Below, piece after piece: positions 62,380 through 64,000 of a stretch of 64,000 nucleotides of DNA (positions are counted from its first letter, which is position 1; each line of letters starts with the position of its first letter). Both the position numbers and the translations under genes were made by a program. Source of the stretch: Frigoribacterium sp. SL97. GTDB lineage: Bacteria; Actinomycetota; Actinomycetes; Actinomycetales; Microbacteriaceae. The stretch lies in NCBI RefSeq assembly GCF_026625765.1, contig NZ_CP113062.1, positions 2,728,001 to 2,792,000 on the forward strand, read 5' to 3'. The notes under the pieces are model-generated. The model was not told where the DNA came from. It did no database searches and saw nothing but the letters and a program-made list of their open reading frames with translations.

Positions 62380-63828
62380 TCAGGCCTTCGCCGACCGCCC
62401 CGCATCGGCCTGGACGGCCGAGGTGCCCATCTCCTCGAGCGAGCGCCCCTTCGTCTCGGGGATCTTCGCCAGCACGAAGAAGAACGACACGAGCGCAAAG
62501 AACGCGAAGATGCCGTACGACAGCGTGAGGCTGAGTGCGGCGAGGGTGGGGAACGACACCGTCACGATGAAGTTGGCGATCCAGTTGGCCATGCTGCCCA
62601 CGCCGAGTGCCGTGGCACGGATGCTGTTGGGGAACATCTCGCCGAGCAGCACCCACATGAGCGGGCCCCACGTGGCACCGAACGACACGACGAAGAGGTT
62701 GGCCGCGACGAGGGCCACGGGGCCCCAGGCGCCGGGCAGCGACGGGTCGCCGCTCGCCGAGGTGGTCGCCTGGCTGAAGGCCAGGGCGGTGACGGCGAGG
62801 CTGACGAACATGCCGATGGAGCCGGTGAGCAGCATGGGCCGACGGCCGACCTTGTCGACGAGCCCGATCGCGATGAACGTGACCGCGACGTTGACGACCG
62901 CGGTGATGGTCGAGATGAGGAACGAGTCCTCTTCCTGGAAGCCGACGGCCTGCCAGAGGGTGGTCGAGTAGTAGAAGATCACGTTGATGCCGACGAACTG
63001 CTGCAGCACGGCGAGGATGATCCCGACCCAGACGATGGGCTGGAGGCCGAAGCGGGTGCCGCGGATCGACGATTTCTTCTCGAGCTCTGCCTCGGTGCGG
63101 ATCGAGTCCGTGATCTCCTTCAGGCTCGTCTCGACCGTCTCTGCCGGGACGATCGTCTGTAGGACCTTCTTGGCCTCGGCCTCGCGTCCGTCACCGGCGA
63201 GGTACCGCGGCGACTCGGGCAGACGCCAGGCCAGGATTCCGTAGACGACCGACGGGACGATTCCTACCAGGAACATCCAGCGCCACGCGGCGAGGCCGAA
63301 GAGCGACGGCTCGGATGCGCCACCCGCCGTGACCGCGAAGAGCTGGTCCGACAGCAGGGCGGCGAAGATGCCGAGGGTGATGGCGAGTTGCTGGAACGAC
63401 GCCAGGCGACCGCGGATCGCCTTGGGCGACACCTCGCTGATGTAGGCGGGCGCGATGACCGACGCGATGCCGATGCCGAGGCCGCCGATGACGCGCCAGA
63501 GGACGAGGTCCCAGACGGCGAAGGCCGCGGCCGCACCGATCGAGCTGATCAGGAACAGACCGGCACCGATCAGCATCACCTTGATGCGACCCATCTTGTC
63601 GGCGAGGCGGCCGGCGACGTAGGCACCGATGGCACAACCGATCAGGGCCGAGGCGACCGCGAAGCCCGAGGCGAACTCGGTGAGACCGAACTCGTCGGTG
63701 ATCGACTGGACCGCGCCGTTGATGACGGACGAGTCGAAACCGAACAGGAACCCGCCGATGGCCGCCGCCACGGCCAGCGCGGTCACCCGCCTGTTCAAGC
63801 TCTTCGTCGTTGCAGTGGTGTTCGACAC
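62380..63828 (-). CDS. Sugar porter family MFS transporter
   Basis: Proton-linked sugar uptake protein of 482 residues with 12 predicted helices. Start is GTG 63828, with GGAGT at ideal spacing. Sugar-porter signatures: GGFLFGFDSSVINGA, GRLADKMGRIKVMLIG, the long PESPRYL after helix 6, QQFVGINVIFYYS, VDKVGRRPMLL and C-terminal PETKGRSLEEM. Substrate may be glucose, xylose, arabinose or galactose and cannot be chosen from sequence. Confidence 0.94.
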   Translation of the reverse strand: MSNTTATTKSLNRRVTALAVAAAIGGFLFGFDSSVINGAVQSITDEFGLTEFASGFAVASALIGCAIGAYVAGRLADKMGRIKVMLIGAGLFLISSIGAAAAFAVWDLVLWRVIGGLGIGIASVIAPAYISEVSPKAIRGRLASFQQLAITLGIFAALLSDQLFAVTAGGASEPSLFGLAAWRWMFLVGIVPSVVYGILAWRLPESPRYLAGDGREAEAKKVLQTIVPAETVETSLKEITDSIRTEAELEKKSSIRGTRFGLQPIVWVGIILAVLQQFVGINVIFYYSTTLWQAVGFQEEDSFLISTITAVVNVAVTFIAIGLVDKVGRRPMLLTGSIGMFVSLAVTALAFSQATTSASGDPSLPGAWGPVALVAANLFVVSFGATWGPLMWVLLGEMFPNSIRATALGVGSMANWIANFIVTVSFPTLAALSLTLSYGIFAFFALVSFFFVLAKIPETKGRSLEEMGTSAVQADAGRSAKA

Positions 63829-63938
63829 CTGTACTCCTTCACGGCTCGAGGAGCAGGGCTCGTGGCCACGACTCCCCCACAAACGATGTGCACGGGGTGT
63901 TCGTGCACGGGTGAACCTTACGCCTCGCCGAGAAAGCT

Positions 63939-63946
63939 TGCGCAAC
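63939..63946. promoter_or_regulatory. Possible LacI-type operator TTGCGCAA upstream of the sugar porter
   Basis: Palindrome TTGCGCAA within GAAAGCTTGCGCAACCGG, 111 bases before the transporter GTG. The core resembles sites bound by LacI/GalR regulators. An ATG at 63962 opens a plus-strand frame (MRSHLRPTTRLLV) that runs off the window and could be a divergent gene; too short to call. Confidence 0.3.
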
Positions 63947-64000
63947 CGGCAAGGTGCCGGTATGCGCTCTCACCTGCGGCCGACGACGCGGCTTCTCGTC

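Overview
This window is chromosomal DNA of a high-GC actinobacterium, most probably a member of the Microbacteriaceae. The evidence is the GC-rich codon use, the frequent GTG starts, the gene neighbourhoods ssrA-smpB-ftsX-ftsE-prfB and cdsA-frr-pyrH-tsf-rpsB, the GlgE/GlgB/GlgX glucan genes and the LAxTG-type wall-anchor signals. Assignments rest on reading motifs by eye; no database search was run.

Layout. 1-5.4 kb: a lower-GC exopolysaccharide block (polymerase-like membrane protein, acyltransferase, glycosyltransferase, nucleotide-sugar dehydrogenase) that runs into a LytR-CpsA-Psr ligase gene. 6.2-14.3 kb: a minus-strand operon for a family-5 binding-protein ABC transporter plus a GH2 beta-mannosidase, followed by a ROK repressor and a divergent LacI-like sensor protein that lacks a DNA-binding domain. 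17.2-18.8 kb: an LAYTG-anchored surface protein. 19.0-23.0 kb: tmRNA, smpB, ftsX, ftsE, prfB. 23.1-24.6 kb: an ECF sigma factor and a frameshifted membrane partner. 25.4-29.6 kb: first SipW-type export locus. 29.8-34.4 kb: cysteine desulfurase, glgX, ybaK, cold-shock/DUF1294 protein. 34.4-40.5 kb: a second family-5 ABC transporter with a divergent binding protein. 40.5-44.3 kb: second SipW-type export locus. 44.7-48.9 kb: glgE-glgB. 49-55 kb: thioredoxin-like chaperone, large membrane protein, very long coiled-coil DivIVA-like protein, AI-2E family transporter. 55-57.7 kb: hydrolase, small Cys/His protein, transglycosylase, DivIVA-repeat protein. 57.7-62.0 kb: cdsA, frr, pyrH, tsf, rpsB. 62.4-63.8 kb: sugar-porter MFS protein.

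The genes fall into several modules. One takes up and breaks down oligosaccharides (transporter, mannosidase, ROK). One makes alpha-glucan (GlgX, GlgE, GlgB). Two unlinked loci each pair a Ser/His-type signal peptidase with small secreted proteins carrying the A-W/LW-x-x-S signature seen in TasA/camelysin-like exported proteins, which suggests two separate surface-fibre or matrix systems.

The most unusual signal is a dispersed 11-mer, AGGAGGCGCGG, present in 21 exact copies on both strands between 7.8 and 55.1 kb. It sits in linkers, gene ends and intergenic hairpins, and is read in different frames when inside genes. In distribution it resembles a DNA uptake or other genome-address sequence. 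It is absent from the low-GC polysaccharide block and from the conserved 56-64 kb block.
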